From the NCBI GenBank assembly GCA_045648445.1, contig JAZRNY010000003.1, positions 1 through 64,000 on the forward strand: DNA of 64,000 nucleotides. The letters are read 5' to 3'. Below the pieces are notes generated by a model that saw only the letters and a list, made by a program, of their open reading frames with translations, made no database searches and had not been told where the DNA came from. This document shows, piece by piece, positions 1-7,706 of this stretch (position 1 is the stretch's first letter; every line of letters begins with the position of its first letter). Origin of the DNA: SIG607 sp045648445 (GTDB lineage: Bacteria > Bacillota > Clostridia > Oscillospirales > Acutalibacteraceae). The position numbers were made by a program, and so were the translations under genes.

Positions 1-3000
1 TACCCGATTTATTAATACTTTTTATTCTGCCTAAAAGGTCATAATTGTAAGTAGTAATATTTCCCGTAAAACCGTCGGTAAGGCGATAAACGTTTCCGAA
101 TATATCATATTCGTATTTTACGGTTTTTGTGCCCAGAGTAGCACCACTTGAATTTTTGTCAGTATATACTGCACCGGTAAGTCTATAGTCATCATCATAA
201 GTATAACCTATACTATCGTTATTACCATAGGTCATATTTGACATTAAACCTGTATTGCCGATATACGAATACTGGGCTAGGGTATAACTGCCTGTCTGAA
301 TTTTGGTATTATTGCCAAAATCATCATAGATAAATTTATATCTTTGTGTACCGTAACTACCATATATTCCTATATCAGTAAGCTGATTTTTGTCGTTATA
401 CTTATAGTTAACACTTGCACCATTTAACGAAACCTGTTTTATTCGGTCTTTTTCATCGTAGGTATAGGTTGTTTCTATTTCTCCTACCTTTGTAGAGGTT
501 ACTCTATCAAAATTGTCATAAGTATAATCTGTTTTAAGTCCAGTTGCATTATCAACTGTATAATCGAGCAACGTGTTTTCGTTTGTGTTTTGGTCGTCAC
601 GTTTTGTATATGCAGCACTACTTGACGAATACAGCATTTCCTCAAAGAACCAATAGCTTCTCCAATGTCCCGCCATATAGCCCACACGTAAAGAACCTGC
701 CAAATCCATTATATGCTTCGTTTCTGCTAACTTCGGCGAAATCATAACGCTGTTAAGTTTTCTTCCAACGGGATCCACCGTATATACCGTTAACGAAAAC
801 AGTTGATAATCGTCATCGGGAGAATATTCTTCAATAGTTACTTCGTTTAATTCTTCATTCAACGAAAGCACCAAATCGGTTCCGGATATTCTAATATAAT
901 AATACCCCGTTTCGCCGTATTTTTCAAGATGATATTTTGCGCTGTTATAATCGCCCGTTCCCATTTTTATTTCTGCGCCCGTCTGATTCGAAACGGGAGC
1001 AAAATACGTACCGCTGAATACGTTACGTATTGCATAAACGGTTTTTTCTTTTATTTGCGGTAATGCTTCTTTTTCTTCACTTTTTTCAAAATACCAAACC
1101 TGATAATCGCAGAGATTTTGCTCATCTCTTTCTTCATTTATCTGTGATACGGTTAAAGGTGTTGAATTAGAAGTCGAACAAGCGCTGTTATCTATGCACT
1201 TATTATCATAAAGTTTCGGTACAATTCTGTATCCGCCGTCTTTATCACGCACAAACTTAAAGTGAGTCGAATCAGAACTTGAACTGTCAAATGAAGCGAT
1301 ACTGTATTCACCTTCACTTTCGGTAACACCGATATATTCAGGCGGCGGCAGTTCTGCTTCCGGATTTTCCGGCGGCTCTACGTAAAGCTTTATTGCAAAA
1401 TATTCGCCGCTTTGTTTTTCTAAAGTAAACTTTTGATTATCGGATTCATAATAAAGCTTATCGTTTACAAACATTGTTCCCTTATAAGTGAGATATAATC
1501 CCGTACCACGAAGATAAATATAATAGTTTTCATTATCTTGCGGTGTATAGTAGGCGGTATTAGCATAGGTTTCGCTAAAGGTTGCCTGACCGTAACTGTT
1601 ATAGGTGTATTTTACCACCGTAGCGGCATCGCTTACCGCACTTATTAAATTATTATTATCATCATAACTATATTTAAAGTTTCTGCCTATTGTATCAACG
1701 GCAGAAGTCAGTCTTGAATTGCCGTCATATTTATACTGATTCTCAGAAGCGGCGGTTTTTGCAGAAACCACGTTACCCTCGTCGTCATATACGTATGACG
1801 TAGCGTTATCTTTTATAAGCTGAATATCATCAAAATAGCCTGTATTTAATTGATTACTGTATTCAATAGAAACTTTTGCAGACGAAAAATCCTTTTCAAC
1901 AGGCACGGCAATTGAGCCAAACTGCCAATCAGTAATATTGTTGTTAAAGTCAAGCGTTTTAGTTGTTGTAGTACCGTCGGTATTGTTAAGCTGTATTTTT
2001 ATAGCAAAAATACTATCTTCACTATTTATTGCTGTTGCTTTTGCCCAACCGCTAAGCAATAAAACCTCACCCTTTGTACCTCTTATATATGGATTGCAAT
2101 ACACTCTGTTACGAGGTATCTCTTCCGGTGCGGAAAAGGCATAAACTGACATTACGTTACTTGTATTATTTGTATAATCAGTTGTTGCAACTTTCTGAGT
2201 CATATAAGGCGTTTCATCCATTTGCCATTCGGAAATGCATTCATAATCTGCGGTAATGTAATCAAATGAGCCGTCTGTTATATAATTCTCTTTAGAAGTA
2301 TAAGGAGATTTATAACATTTAATTGAATTAACCTGTACGGTTCCCGTAGTGCATTTAAAACTCAACTCTGCATTTGCATAGTTGTAATCAACAGAGATTT
2401 CTAGTTCTACACTATAAGTATCAGCTTCTTTATTTATAACGGAAGTGTTTAAAACACTAACACCATCAGAATTACTTATGATAACAATGCCTTCTGAATC
2501 TTCTTGATATTCATAATAGTCAACAACTATTTTATATACGCCTTTTAAAAATGTTACATTTTGATAGATTCTTGAATTTGTATTTAAAATAAAACTATCG
2601 TTGGTAAAATCAACGTTTCCCGTAGTATTCCAAAATGCACCGCCATAATAAAAATCACCTTCCTTGACAGTCTCTCCACCCGGTATATAACCATAGGTAG
2701 CTGAGGACAAGGTCATATTGTGCTGTTGATTTTCTAAGCCACTATATTTATAACTTGCACCTTTGCCGTCTTCGTCATAAACAGAAACGGGCTGACCGAA
2801 AACGTCAAACTGATAGGTCATTTTATTGTTATCGGAAGTTGATACAATATTACCGTCAATGCCACAATCCTCAACAACAGTCTGATTACCGTTTTTATAT
2901 TCAAAGGTCATAACCTGTCCGTTTATACGTTGGTTATTGCTATCAAGTATACTTTCATAAACCTTTTCAACACGTTTAAGAGTGCCCGATAATGCATAAT

Positions 3001-3325
3001 CGTAGGTAATACGGTAACCTGTGGAATCGGTCGCACTGCTTAACAAATTTCCGTCATAGGTATAAGTATATAATTCGCTTACGTTATTACCAAAGTTTTG
3101 AGTAATCGAAACAAGGTTTTTATTTGAGTCGTATGTATAATTGGTGGTACGTCCCGTAATCTCGTTTGTAACCGTAGAAAGCATTCCGTTAGTGTATAAA
3201 AGAGTAACGGCAACTTCAGTACCGGCTTTAACTTCGGTGAGTCCGTAGTTTCCGTAGCTGAAGGTTATGCTGTTTGAATTACTGTCAGTAATGCTTCTCA
3301 GTCTTCCGCTTGAGTCAAAAAGCAT
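1..3325 (-). CDS. RHS/YD-repeat surface protein, partial, probably 5'-truncated
   Basis: Open minus-strand frame running off the left edge. Reading frame was checked by hand at several points (near 3325, 2518, 1378 and 58) and stays the same. Repeated YD-type motifs such as YDLLGRIKSI, TYDDDYRLTG and YDGNSRLTSA occur at both ends. Between them lie a beta-rich carbohydrate-binding-like segment (about 2690-1800), a Pro-rich linker (about 1380-1320) and a segment with ricin-type QxW-like features (about 1300-700). RHS proteins are normally large secreted or wall-associated polymers that form a shell. Here the first Met (ATG at 3325) falls directly inside a YD repeat, with no signal peptide and none of the usual several hundred N-terminal residues. 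A stop lies 22 codons upstream. The gene therefore looks cut at its 5' end next to the hairpin at 3333-3360, and may not be expressed. Family call is firm; functional state is uncertain. Confidence 0.8.
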   Translation of the reverse strand, partial: MLFDSSGRLRSITDSNSNSITFSYGNYGLTEVKAGTEVAVTLLYTNGMLSTVTNEITGRTTNYTYDSNKNLVSITQNFGNNVSELYTYTYDGNLLSSATDSTGYRITYDYALSGTLKRVEKVYESILDSNNQRINGQVMTFEYKNGNQTVVEDCGIDGNIVSTSDNNKMTYQFDVFGQPVSVYDEDGKGASYKYSGLENQQHNMTLSSATYGYIPGGETVKEGDFYYGGAFWNTTGNVDFTNDSFILNTNSRIYQNVTFLKGVYKIVVDYYEYQEDSEGIVIISNSDGVSVLNTSVINKEADTYSVELEISVDYNYANAELSFKCTTGTVQVNSIKCYKSPYTSKENYITDGSFDYITADYECISEWQMDETPYMTQKVATTDYTNNTSNVMSVYAFSAPEEIPRNRVYCNPYIRGTKGEVLLLSGWAKATAINSEDSIFAIKIQLNNTDGTTTTKTLDFNNNITDWQFGSIAVPVEKDFSSAKVSIEYSNQLNTGYFDDIQLIKDNATSYVYDDEGNVVSAKTAASENQYKYDGNSRLTSAVDTIGRNFKYSYDDNNNLISAVSDAATVVKYTYNSYGQATFSETYANTAYYTPQDNENYYIYLRGTGLYLTYKGTMFVNDKLYYESDNQKFTLEKQSGEYFAIKLYVEPPENPEAELPPPEYIGVTESEGEYSIASFDSSSSDSTHFKFVRDKDGGYRIVPKLYDNKCIDNSACSTSNSTPLTVSQINEERDEQNLCDYQVWYFEKSEEKEALPQIKEKTVYAIRNVFSGTYFAPVSNQTGAEIKMGTGDYNSAKYHLEKYGETGYYYIRISGTDLVLSLNEELNEVTIEEYSPDDDYQLFSLTVYTVDPVGRKLNSVMISPKLAETKHIMDLAGSLRVGYMAGHWRSYWFFEEMLYSSSSAAYTKRDDQNTNENTLLDYTVDNATGLKTDYTYDNFDRVTSTKVGEIETTYTYDEKDRIKQVSLNGASVNYKYNDKNQLTDIGIYGSYGTQRYKFIYDDFGNNTKIQTGSYTLAQYSYIGNTGLMSNMTYGNNDSIGYTYDDDYRLTGAVYTDKNSSGATLGTKTVKYEYDIFGNVYRLTDGFTGNITTYNYDLLGRIKSINKSG

Positions 3326-3332
3326 TGTTTCG

Positions 3333-3360
3333 TGCAACACAGGGGACGGTTCTGTGTGCA
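3333..3360. repeat. REP-like hairpin
   Basis: A near-perfect stem (TGCAACACAG against CTGTGTGCA, one bulged A) encloses the loop GGGACGGTT. From memory, hairpins with this GGGGACGGTTC core recur in Clostridia genomes as REP-like elements linked to Y1/IS200-type (RAYT) transposases. No transposase gene is present next to it. It sits eight bases upstream of the first Met of the RHS fragment, so an insertion or rearrangement at this site could explain the missing 5' end. Confidence 0.6.
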
Positions 3361-3460
3361 AACTAAAATTTTCCGCACCCTTTGGGTCTACCTACCTTGA
3401 TTTTCTATTTTCAATATATCATTTTTTAAAAAAATCGTCAATATATTCCATTTCAAAGGT

Positions 3461-3500
3461 AAAAAATCAGCAGTTTCCATAAAGGTAAACTGCTGATTTT
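3461..3500 (-). terminator. Intrinsic terminator of the GH16 gene
   Basis: A 14-bp perfect inverted repeat (AAAATCAGCAGTTT) with a 10-base loop, followed on the minus strand by a T run. It lies 21 bases past the GH16 stop codon. Confidence 0.85.
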
Positions 3501-3520
3501 GTGTATATTAAAGCTGATTT

Positions 3521-4417
3521 TTATTTATTTTCTTTAGCTTTTGCCTCTTCTTCGGCTTTTTTCTGAGCAATTACTTCATCAATTTCGGGCTTTAATTTAA
3601 GTTCTTCCTTTTCGGGATTCTGATAAAGTCTTACCCAGTCGATATAGTAGTCAATGGGGAACTGATCGTCATCGTTAATAGCCCAGCCATTAGGTTTCCA
3701 ACTGCTGCCTTCAGTGAAAAGTTCATTATTAAAGATAATGAACTGGAAGTCATGGAAGCCCATTGTTCCATCAATTACTTCGTGTTTAAAGTTACCGTTT
3801 ACTGCATCAATGGGAGTGCGCCACTGTTCTTTTCCATCAACGAAAAATGCCATATATTCGGGATTCCATTCATAGCCGTAAATATGATATTCTTCATTAA
3901 CAGTTTCGGGTTCGCCTACCTTATACCAACCGCCGCCAACGGAACAATGCTGAGAATATCCCCATTTATGAAGAGCGGAAGCAAGACCGCTGTCATTTGA
4001 AAATACCTCGAAAATATCAGCCTCTGCCATCCAAGGAGTAGTTTTAAAAACAGTAGAAGACTGAGTCCAGAAGGAAGGCCATGCGCCGTGACGGAAAGGA
4101 ACCTTTGCGCGCATTTCAAGATAGCCGTATTTCCAGTTCATAGTGAACTTTGTTGTAAGACCCTCGCTTAAGGTAAAGGGACGCTCGGGGTCATCGGTAC
4201 GGTGAGCCTGCATATGTACTTCACCGTTTTCAACACGGCAGTTCTTTTCAGAGTTATCGTAAATTCTGTCAGCGGTGCTCATGGTGCGATGGAAAACCCA
4301 TTTATCCATATCGAGTTTATCGCCGTCAAATTCATCGTGCCAAACAAGAATTCTGCCCTTTTTGTAGTACTCAATACCCTGTTCGAGCGCTTCTTTGCAC
4401 ATTTTTTCGTTATCCAT
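3521..4417 (-). CDS. Glycoside hydrolase family 16 (beta-glucanase-like)
   Basis: 298 residues. Shows the GH16 active-site motif ExDxxE as EADIFE (E132 nucleophile, D134, E137 acid/base). WHDEFDG near residue 26 is the usual start of the jelly-roll, and RAKVPF plus WPSFWT are typical core strands. GH16 enzymes retain configuration while cleaving beta-1,3/1,4-glucans, galactans or related polymers; the exact substrate cannot be read from the motif. There is no signal peptide, so the enzyme is probably cytoplasmic, which is uncommon for the family and suggests oligosaccharide substrates. The last 25 residues are Lys/Glu/Ala-rich and probably extended or coiled. It is monocistronic, with its own promoter and terminator, and divergent from the purine operon. 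Confidence 0.88.
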   Translation of the reverse strand: MDNEKMCKEALEQGIEYYKKGRILVWHDEFDGDKLDMDKWVFHRTMSTADRIYDNSEKNCRVENGEVHMQAHRTDDPERPFTLSEGLTTKFTMNWKYGYLEMRAKVPFRHGAWPSFWTQSSTVFKTTPWMAEADIFEVFSNDSGLASALHKWGYSQHCSVGGGWYKVGEPETVNEEYHIYGYEWNPEYMAFFVDGKEQWRTPIDAVNGNFKHEVIDGTMGFHDFQFIIFNNELFTEGSSWKPNGWAINDDDQFPIDYYIDWVRLYQNPEKEELKLKPEIDEVIAQKKAEEEAKAKENK

Positions 4418-4453
4418 TTTAATTTCTCACTTAAAAGAAATTATTACAATTGC

Positions 4454-4482
4454 ATAATAACATATACTTAATCCTAAAACAA
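4454..4482 (-). promoter_or_regulatory. Promoter of the GH16 gene
   Basis: On the minus strand, TTGTTT (4482-4477) and TATTAT (4459-4454) are separated by 17 bases and lie 37 bases upstream of the ATG. The -35 box is weak. Confidence 0.5.
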
Positions 4483-4548
4483 GTAGTATTTTGAAAAAAC
4501 ATACAAAAAAATACGATTTATTTCTCCATAATTTTACATCTTAATTTC

Positions 4549-4577
4549 TTGACATATAATTGTAAATAATATATAAT
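4549..4577 (+). promoter_or_regulatory. Promoter of the purine operon
   Basis: Consensus sigma-A promoter: TTGACA at 4549-4554, 17-base spacer, TATAAT at 4572-4577. Transcription would start near 4584, just ahead of the ZTP aptamer. Confidence 0.85.
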
Positions 4578-4605
4578 TACTTTGTAATAAATTTATAAGC
4601 TTTTT

Positions 4606-4673
4606 GCAACTGACGGATTAGCGGTTTACCGCATGGGAGCATTAAGTGTTTTTTATGTCGACCGTCTGGGCAG
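4606..4673 (+). ncRNA. ZTP (pfl) riboswitch aptamer
   Basis: The order of conserved elements matches the pfl motif: CTGACGG, then a small hairpin ending ACCGCATGGGAGC, a variable loop, then TCGACCGTCTGGGCAG. CTGACGG can pair with CCGTCTGGG. The RNA senses ZTP/ZMP, which builds up when 10-formyl-THF is short, and turns on purine and folate one-carbon genes. The downstream genes fit exactly: purN and the AICAR transformylase use 10-formyl-THF and fhs makes it. The last bases of the aptamer overlap the 5' arm of the following terminator, as expected for transcriptional control. I rely on recalled consensus, not a covariance model. Confidence 0.85.
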
Positions 4674-4703
4674 TTCCGCATTTTTACGGGACTGCCTTAT
4701 TTT
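4669..4703 (+). terminator. Riboswitch expression-platform terminator
   Basis: GGCAGTTCCG (4669-4678) pairs with CGGGACTGCC (4687-4696), followed by TTATTTT. The 5' arm overlaps the CTGGGCAG end of the ZTP aptamer, so ligand binding would prevent terminator formation and let transcription reach purE 26 bases downstream. Confidence 0.85.
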
Positions 4704-4728
4704 GTGTAAAAGCAGACAGGAGAAAACT

Positions 4729-5220
4729 ATGAAAAAAGTAGGAATTCTTATGGGAAGCGACAGCGACCTTCCCGTAGTACAAAAGGCTATGGATACCTTA
4801 AAAGAATTAAATGTTCCTTTTGAGGTTCACATATATTCAGCCCACCGTACTCCCGTACAGGTAAGAGAATTTACCGAAAATGCAAGAACCAACGGTTTTG
4901 GCGCTATAATTTGCGCTGCAGGTAAAGCCGCTCATCTTGCAGGCGCAGTTGCCGCCGCTACCACACTCCCCGTTATCGGTATTCCTGTTAAGTCCTCTAC
5001 TCTTGACGGTCTTGATGCGCTTCTTTCTACCGTACAAATGCCATCAGGCATTCCCGTTGCCACCGTTGCTATCGACGGTGCCGCAAACGCAGCGCTTCTT
5101 GCCGCACAGATTATTGCTGTAGGCGACGAGGCGCTGGCTAAAAAACTTGACGAACAAAGAGCAAATGCCGCCGCAAAGGTACTTGAGAAAAACGATATTA
5201 TTTCAAAGCAGTATATGTAA
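4729..5220 (+). CDS. purE: N5-carboxyaminoimidazole ribonucleotide mutase PurE (class I)
   Basis: 163 residues, the usual length. Interconverts N5-CAIR and CAIR in de novo purine synthesis. Hallmarks: GSDSDLP (9-15) in the nucleotide-binding loop, the active-site motif SAHRTP (37-42), and a C-terminal segment rich in Gly and Ala with GIPVKSS. The start chosen is the ATG behind ACAGGAGA. The frame stays open 96 bases further upstream, but that part is the riboswitch and terminator, not protein. It is the first gene of the purine operon. No purK is visible in the window; it is either elsewhere or not needed. Confidence 0.96.
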   Translation: MKKVGILMGSDSDLPVVQKAMDTLKELNVPFEVHIYSAHRTPVQVREFTENARTNGFGAIICAAGKAAHLAGAVAAATTLPVIGIPVKSSTLDGLDALLSTVQMPSGIPVATVAIDGAANAALLAAQIIAVGDEALAKKLDEQRANAAAKVLEKNDIISKQYM

Positions 5221-5260
5221 ACAACCCTTCTCCGATGAAAGTCGGAGAATTCGTTGTTTT
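5221..5260 (+). terminator. Hairpin between purE and purM (attenuator or processing site)
   Basis: Two stacked stems, ACAAC/GTTGT outside and TTCTCCGA/TCGGAGAA inside, with only a short T run after. It begins directly after the purE stop codon. It could lower read-through to purM or protect or process the mRNA. No second clear promoter was found before purM. Confidence 0.5.
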
Positions 5261-5325
5261 AAAAGTATAAAAAATTATATAAAATACCGCCGATTTTTAA
5301 CGTTGGCGTGATAAGGAGTAAGATT

Positions 5326-6366
5326 ATGAATAGTAGTTTTAGTGAAAGTTACAAAGCAGCAGGTGTTGATATTACCGCAGGTTACAAATCTGTAGAACTT
5401 ATGAAAAAACACATTGCCCGTACCAAAAACGAAGGTTGTTTAGACGACGTTGGTGGTTTCGGCGGTTGTTTCGGTCTTGACCTTACAGGAATAACCGAGC
5501 CCGTACTTGTTAGCGGCACCGACGGCGTTGGCACAAAAATCAAACTTGCTATGCTTCTTGATAAACACGATACCATTGGTATTGACTGCGTTGCTATGTG
5601 CGCAAACGATATTATCTGTTGCGGCGCAAAGCCTCTTTTCTTCCTTGACTATATTGCTTGCGGCAAAAACTTCCCCGAAAAGATTGCCGACATAGTTGGC
5701 GGTGTGGCCGAAGGCTGTGTTCAGGCAGGTTGCGCTCTTATCGGAGGTGAAACTGCAGAGCACCCCGGTCTTATGCCCGAAGAGGATTATGACCTTGCAG
5801 GTTATTGCACAGGTGTTGTTGATAAATCCAAGATACTTGACAAAAATTCCGTTAAGGAAGGCGACGTAATCGTTGCTCTTGCTTCTACCGGTGTTCACTC
5901 CAACGGTTTTTCATTGGTCAGAAAGGTTTTCGACATTGAAAACGCTGACCTTACCGCTCCCGTTGCAGAGCTTGGCGGAAAGGGTCTTGGCGAAACCTTA
6001 CTCACCCCCACCAAGATGTACGTTAAGAGTATGCTTGCTCTTATGAAAGAGGTTACCGTTAAGTCTGTTTCTCACATCACAGGCGGTGGCTTCTACGAGA
6101 ACATCCCGAGAAGTCTTCCCGACGGATTTGGCGCTAAAATCAAAAAGAGCGACGTTAAAATCCTTCCCATCTTCAAATATATTCAGCAGGTTGGCAACAT
6201 TCCCGAAAGAGATATGTTCAACACCTTTAATATGGGCGTTGGTATGATTGCCGTTGTTAACAAAGAAGATGCCGAAAAGGCAGTTGAAATTTTGAACGCT
6301 AACGGCGAAACCGCTTACATAATCGGCGAAATCGTTAAAAGCGAAACAGAGGTAGAATTATGGTAA
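5326..6366 (+). CDS. purM: Phosphoribosylformylglycinamidine cyclo-ligase (AIR synthetase)
   Basis: 346 residues, normal for PurM. Converts FGAM and ATP to AIR. Shows the family's SGTDGVGTK loop (63-71), the CANDIICCGAKPLFFLDY-type strand (about 92-109), GGETAEHPG, and HITGGGFYENIPR near the C-terminus. The start is the ATG eight bases after AAGGAG; an in-frame GTG 18 bases upstream sits before the ribosome binding site and is not used. The stop codon overlaps the start of purN by seven bases, so the two are translationally coupled. Confidence 0.96.
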   Translation: MNSSFSESYKAAGVDITAGYKSVELMKKHIARTKNEGCLDDVGGFGGCFGLDLTGITEPVLVSGTDGVGTKIKLAMLLDKHDTIGIDCVAMCANDIICCGAKPLFFLDYIACGKNFPEKIADIVGGVAEGCVQAGCALIGGETAEHPGLMPEEDYDLAGYCTGVVDKSKILDKNSVKEGDVIVALASTGVHSNGFSLVRKVFDIENADLTAPVAELGGKGLGETLLTPTKMYVKSMLALMKEVTVKSVSHITGGGFYENIPRSLPDGFGAKIKKSDVKILPIFKYIQQVGNIPERDMFNTFNMGVGMIAVVNKEDAEKAVEILNANGETAYIIGEIVKSETEVELW

Positions 6367-6956
6367 AAGCCCGTATAGCCGTTCTCGTTTCGGGAGGCGG
6401 CACAAATCTTCAGGCGCTTATTGACGCTCAGAAAAGCGGTATTATAAAAAGCGGTGAAATCACCCTTGTTATATCCAACAAAAAGGACGCCTATGCTTTG
6501 ACGAGAGCAGAAAACGCAGGTATTGACAGTTTGGTCATCGAAAAAAAAGGAAACGAGCGCTTTGAAGAACAGATAATCGAAGCCCTTGAAAACAACGAAA
6601 CCGACTTAATCGTTCTTGCAGGCTTTATGTGTATTTTAAGCGAAAGATTTACTAAAAAATACGAAAACCGCATTTTAAATGTTCACCCCTCTCTTATTCC
6701 CTCTTTTTGCGGAGAAGGCTTTTACGGACTTAAGGTTCACGAAGCAGCCCTTAACTACGGGGTTAAGGTTACGGGCGCCACGGTGCATTTTGTAAACGAA
6801 ATTCCCGACGGCGGTAAAATTATTCTTCAAAAGGCGGTTAATATCGAAGAGGGCGACACACCCGAAATTTTACAGAAGCGCGTTATGGAACAGGCTGAAT
6901 GGAAGATACTTCCCGAAGCCGTTGAAAAAATCAGCAAAACCTTTGTAAAGGAGTAA
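6360..6956 (+). CDS. purN: Phosphoribosylglycinamide formyltransferase PurN
   Basis: 198 residues. Transfers a formyl group from 10-formyl-THF to GAR. The N-terminal SGGGTNLQAL (11-20) binds phosphate; the catalytic triad is Asn107 and His109 (in NVHPS) with Asp150 (in EIPDGG). The folate-dependent type, not the formate-using PurT, which agrees with fhs in the same operon and with the ZTP riboswitch in front. Starts inside the last codons of purM. Confidence 0.96.
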   Translation: MVKARIAVLVSGGGTNLQALIDAQKSGIIKSGEITLVISNKKDAYALTRAENAGIDSLVIEKKGNERFEEQIIEALENNETDLIVLAGFMCILSERFTKKYENRILNVHPSLIPSFCGEGFYGLKVHEAALNYGVKVTGATVHFVNEIPDGGKIILQKAVNIEEGDTPEILQKRVMEQAEWKILPEAVEKISKTFVKE

Positions 6957-6961
6957 AACTT

Positions 6962-7693
6962 ATGAGCAACATTTATAATTTAGAAAATCTTCTTAAAGAA
7001 AATTCTTATCCCGGCAGAGGTATCGTTATCGGTAAATCTGCAGACGGAAAAAGCGCACTTATTGCCTATTTCATTATGGGCAGAAGCGAAAACAGCCGTA
7101 ATCGTATTTTTGAAGAATTCGAAAACGGTATGCGTACAAAGGCTTTTGATGAAAGTAAACTTACCGACCCCAGTCTTATAATCTATAATCCTTATTTAGC
7201 CTATGGTGATATTGATATTATTACCAACGGTGACCAAACCAATACCATTTACGATTTTGTAGTAAATGATGCAAGTGATCCTTTCGCATTCGAGGCTGCT
7301 CTTAACACCCGTGAGTTCGAGCCCGATGCTCCTAACTTTACTCCCAGAATTTCGGGTATCTGCTACTATGATTTCGATAAAGCAGATTTCACCTATAAAA
7401 TGTCTATCTTAAAGAGTGCCGACGGTAATCCCGAGGCTTGTCAGAGATACACCTACTCCTATGCTCCCATTCAGAGCAAAGGTCACTTCATTCACACCTA
7501 CAAATGTGACGGCAATCCTATTCCTTCTTTTTACGGCGAACCCGAAGCAGTAGTTCTTCCCAACACTGCCAAGGATTTAGCCGATATGGTATGGAACAGT
7601 CTTAACGAAGATAACAAGGTTTCCCTTTTCGTTCGTCAGGTTTCCCTTGAAAACGGCGAGGCAACCAATATCATTATAAATAAAAACAAATAA
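6962..7693 (+). CDS. purO: IMP cyclohydrolase PurO-type
   Basis: 243 residues. Resembles the PurO family, first known from archaea, which closes FAICAR to IMP, the last step of the pathway. Visible features are SYPGRGIVIG near residue 15, FIMGRSENSRNR (about 37-48) and a conserved YNPYLAYGD segment (about 76). The call is supported by context: the next gene encodes a stand-alone AICAR transformylase without the cyclohydrolase domain of bifunctional PurH, so a separate cyclohydrolase is needed. It lies five bases after purN with its own AAGGAG site. Confidence 0.87.
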   Translation: MSNIYNLENLLKENSYPGRGIVIGKSADGKSALIAYFIMGRSENSRNRIFEEFENGMRTKAFDESKLTDPSLIIYNPYLAYGDIDIITNGDQTNTIYDFVVNDASDPFAFEAALNTREFEPDAPNFTPRISGICYYDFDKADFTYKMSILKSADGNPEACQRYTYSYAPIQSKGHFIHTYKCDGNPIPSFYGEPEAVVLPNTAKDLADMVWNSLNEDNKVSLFVRQVSLENGEATNIIINKNK

Positions 7694-7706
7694 TTTGGAG
7701 GCTAAT

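Noticed and set aside
1938..2256. Small plus-strand frames within the RHS region
   Set aside because: They lie opposite the continuous RHS frame, lack ribosome binding sites and show no domain.
4633..4728. Upstream extension of the purE frame to an earlier ATG
   Set aside because: The 96 extra bases are the ZTP aptamer and its terminator; the later ATG has the ribosome binding site and gives the family's N-terminus.
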